A stretch of 8,068 nt of DNA from Haloquadratum sp. J07HQX50 (GTDB taxonomy: Archaea; Halobacteriota; Halobacteria; Halobacteriales; Haloferacaceae). The stretch is taken from positions 67,883 to 75,950 of the forward strand of contig KE356563.1 of NCBI GenBank assembly GCA_000416005.1, written 5' to 3'. Shown here one piece after another: positions 6,147 through 8,068 of the stretch. How positions within the stretch are numbered: position 1 is the first letter of the stretch; every line of letters begins with the position of its first letter. The notes under the pieces are model-generated. The model did not search any database. It had not been told where the DNA came from and worked only from the letters and a program-made list of their open reading frames with translations. The translations under genes were made by a program, and so were the position numbers.

Positions 6147-7208
6147 TTACAACCGACACGGAAGTGAGACTGTTACTGTGGTCCCCCTGTTAGTAGTCAT
6201 CACCTCAACATCGCCGTCATGAGTGCTGAGAATTCGGTAAACAATCCACAGCCCCAGTCCACTGCCATGTGTCAACGGTGCTTCGGCGCCTGTGGCAAGG
6301 ACCTCTTGTTCTTGCTCGGAGAGACCTGAGCCATTGTCTGCGATGCGGACTTCGACGGCTTTGGGAAGTGATTCGACAGCTATTCTCACGTTTGGAGGGC
6401 TGCCACCATGTTTAGCAGCGTTTTCGATTAGTTCGTATAGAGCACGTTCGAAACTTGGTAGGACGGCGACTGTTGCCCCCTCATCTGATTCAAGTGTGAC
6501 CGAGGCCGACGGAAAGTTAGCTGTGATATCTGCGATGCTGCTCTTAAGCAGTGTAATGATGTTTCTCTCGGCGCACTCGGCATTATTTCTGACAATCTTT
6601 TCCAAATCCCGAGCTTTCTGGCTCAGATTCATAAATTGGTCGATTTTCTGAAGTGCGATAGACCCAGAAGTTTCGTCTTGAAGCTGGTCGCTCATGAGCC
6701 GGACGTGGCCCCGAATGACGTTCATATCGTTTCGGAGATTGTGCCTGAGGACACGATTGAGGATATTGATAAGATTGTTCCGGCGGGTGAGCTCTGTTTC
6801 GTAATGTTTGTGTTCAACTTCTCCCGACAGCAGGTGGGTAATGAGTTCAGCGAGCATTGTTTCCTCCTCGGTGAAGGCGTCTTTACGCGCATCTTCGGAG
6901 ATAAAAAACACCACCCCGCTGGGCTCACCGTCAAGATAGAGAGTGGTGCCATGATAACAGTGGTAACCCCCTAATTGTAATGTTGGATCACTAGCGTACG
7001 CCTGTGCGGTGCTGATCATGGGTTTCCAGTAATTAGTCTCTGGATCAACCCGTACAAGATACCCGTCTTCAGTATCTAAATATGTGGTGCCGATCAGGAG
7101 TGCGTCATGAGCCTTTTTGTCAAACGTCGCATTCTGACTCATCACCCTATGGAGTTCCTCTCTCACCTCCCGCGCTGTCACCGATTTCTCACCTAATGGA
7201 GTTTGCAT
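6147..7208 (-). CDS. Soluble sensor histidine kinase with a GAF domain
   Basis: A 353-residue two-component kinase. Residues about 13-130 form a GAF-type sensor domain of the haloarchaeal kind (GYLVRVDPETNYW at 49-61, GYHCYHG at 81-87, GVVFFISEDARKDAFTEEE near 98-116). The H-box LRHNLRND (154-161) carries the phosphorylated His156. The HATPase part has the N-box ELIENAAKH (259-267), G1 box RIADNGSGL (288-296) and G2 box HGSGLGLW (314-321), so it should be active. No membrane segments or receiver domain are present, so it should sense an internal signal and pass phosphate to an unlinked regulator. The ATG at 7208 has a GAGG immediately before it and a TTAATTA TATA-like box about 45 bases upstream. 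No response regulator lies nearby. A link to phosphate control is possible from proximity to pst but unsupported. Confidence 0.93.
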   Translation of the reverse strand: MQTPLGEKSVTAREVREELHRVMSQNATFDKKAHDALLIGTTYLDTEDGYLVRVDPETNYWKPMISTAQAYASDPTLQLGGYHCYHGTTLYLDGEPSGVVFFISEDARKDAFTEEETMLAELITHLLSGEVEHKHYETELTRRNNLINILNRVLRHNLRNDMNVIRGHVRLMSDQLQDETSGSIALQKIDQFMNLSQKARDLEKIVRNNAECAERNIITLLKSSIADITANFPSASVTLESDEGATVAVLPSFERALYELIENAAKHGGSPPNVRIAVESLPKAVEVRIADNGSGLSEQEQEVLATGAEAPLTHGSGLGLWIVYRILSTHDGDVEVMTTNRGTTVTVSLPCRL

Positions 7209-7404
7209 TTCCTCGCCTGACTGTGGATTTCGGTCATAAGAACAGTCTCTAATTAACTACATGACCATGTCCCAAAGAGGCTGTTGAGTTACATTTCTAA
7301 CATGTTGTGATATGTGCAGCATCTGGGCATTTATTTGCGCTTTTTATGAGTGGAAAAATGCAATACCCAGTCTGATTGAAAGAAATACAGGAAAACGGAA
7401 TTTT
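7209..7404. other. Intergenic DNA between the regulator gene and the kinase gene
   Basis: No gene. The right half is T-rich on the minus strand and may terminate the regulator gene; the left half carries a TTAATTA (about 7251-7257) that could be the kinase promoter. Confidence 0.4.
7352..7396 (-). terminator. T-rich archaeal-type terminator after the Lrp/AsnC gene
   Basis: Downstream of the stop at 7405 the minus strand has three T tracts: TTTTC near 7395, ATTTCTTTC near 7386-7378 and ATTTTTCC near 7359-7352. Archaeal RNA polymerase stops at T-rich tracts without needing a hairpin. The assignment rests on position and composition only. Confidence 0.35.
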
Positions 7405-7920
7405 CTATGTCGACTCTGTATCAGTACTACCATTCCTATCGTCGGTGTCATCGACGTGATTCTCTTGATAGAAATGGTCAAACGGCTGAATTCGTCGTTG
7501 TTTCACGATCTCTGAGCGCTCAATATCGAGGCCCAACGCGTGAATCTCATCGGAAAGTCGGTCCAAGTCAGATGTGCTCGTTCCGACTGCCTCAACGTAG
7601 AGATTTCGTCGATCGCTGAGCGTTTCTCGTATATCGACGACGCCAATAATACCCATGATACTCTCAACGATATTTAACCGCTCGGATGACGCAGCAGTAA
7701 TCACAAATAGTATCGTGAGGGGAAGATTAGCAGCTTCGTAATTTATTGACGGGTGATAGCCCATGATAACATCACGATTCTCCAACTTCTGAATCCGATT
7801 CCGAACTGTGCTGGATGAGACACCTGTTTGATCACCGATTTCTTGAGCTGTCGTATTTCGGGCATCCAGTTGGAGTAGATGGAGAATGCCCCGATCAGTG
7901 TCGTCGAGATCAGGTGCCAT
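7405..7920 (-). CDS. Lrp/AsnC-family transcriptional regulator
   Basis: A 171-residue DNA-binding regulator. Residues about 6-58 form the winged helix-turn-helix: DDTDRGILHLLQLDAR begins it and TGVSSSTVRNRIQKLE (32-47) is the recognition helix region, followed by a wing ending near GYHPSINY. Residues about 66-150 look like an alpha/beta ligand-sensing domain, with a VVDIRETLSDRRNLYVEAVG segment that matches haloarchaeal Lrp relatives, ending QPFDHF. The tail is acidic. The frame stays open up to 8013, but those extra 31 residues have an odd His-rich composition and the family normally begins with the DxxDxxIL helix, so I chose ATG 7920. No clear TATA box or Shine-Dalgarno sequence was found. 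No transporter or amino-acid gene is adjacent to suggest its ligand, and it is separated from the kinase gene by 196 bases. Confidence 0.92.
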   Translation of the reverse strand: MAPDLDDTDRGILHLLQLDARNTTAQEIGDQTGVSSSTVRNRIQKLENRDVIMGYHPSINYEAANLPLTILFVITAASSERLNIVESIMGIIGVVDIRETLSDRRNLYVEAVGTSTSDLDRLSDEIHALGLDIERSEIVKQRRIQPFDHFYQENHVDDTDDRNGSTDTEST

Positions 7921-8068
7921 GGTGTAACTGTATGTGTGTAGCCCAGCCGTATGTAGGTCGGGGACACATGGCAAATGATGATGCTGATTGGACTCTGAGG
8001 ATAGGCAGGTCATACCACCTCTTTGAGAGAGGGAATTAACTGGAACATGTCACTCCTGAACGCAGGGT
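7921..8068. other. Upstream region of the Lrp/AsnC gene, to the window edge
   Basis: Presumed promoter region of the regulator. I see no strong TATA box at the leaderless distance. A plus-strand ATG at 8047 opens a frame to the edge (MSLLNAG), but seven codons without a promoter cannot be called a gene. Confidence 0.4.

Noticed and set aside
6001..6222. 73-codon plus-strand frame at the kinase 3' end
   Set aside because: It overlaps the kinase C-terminus antisense and shows no domain or start signal.
7921..8013. Longer start for the Lrp/AsnC regulator at 8013
   Set aside because: The extra residues include a His-rich stretch unlike the family, and the helix-turn-helix begins properly at ATG 7920.

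Overview
The window looks haloarchaeal. The proteins are acidic, the phosphate-binding protein has a twin-arginine lipoprotein signal, and the histidine kinase has the GAF, HisKA and HATPase layout with an LRHNLRND H-box that is typical of Halobacteria. Promoters look like TATA boxes about 27 bases before a start codon, as expected for leaderless archaeal mRNAs. Base composition is moderate by eye rather than GC-rich, and intergenic DNA is long and AT-rich. That suggests a Haloquadratum-like genome, but this is inference. Every gene I can support is on the minus strand.

Positions 48 to 3700 hold a high-affinity phosphate uptake operon read right to left: pstS (Tat lipoprotein), pstC and pstA (permeases), pstB (ATPase). 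The pstS/pstC and pstC/pstA junctions are ATGA overlaps, and pstB follows pstA after 5 bases with a strong Shine-Dalgarno sequence. The operon appears to be driven by a leaderless promoter just before pstS. A phoU gene would be expected beyond the left edge but is not visible. pstC is split into two frames by an apparent one-base deletion at about 2487/2488. Unless this is a sequencing error, or two fragments are made and assemble, the transporter should not work.

Positions 3701 to 5458 contain no confident gene. The part next to pstS has a 12-base palindrome and three TGTACGT copies, which are candidate regulatory sites. A cluster of hairpins follows a plus-strand TATA-like box. Next come two very short minus-strand ORFs, each with a TATA-like box at leaderless spacing, and then about 600 bases of broken minus-strand reading frame that looks like a decayed gene.

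Positions 5459 to 8068 hold a small cysteine-rich protein resembling the haloarchaeal DUF5789 type, an intergenic stretch with a MITE-like inverted repeat of about 139 bp, an orphan soluble histidine kinase, and an Lrp/AsnC-type regulator. Neither regulator has an adjacent response regulator or metabolic target gene in view, so their signals are unknown. I found no convincing novel multi-gene system. The points most worth a second look are the pstC frameshift, the pstS upstream region, and the small ORFs and repeats between pstS and the kinase.
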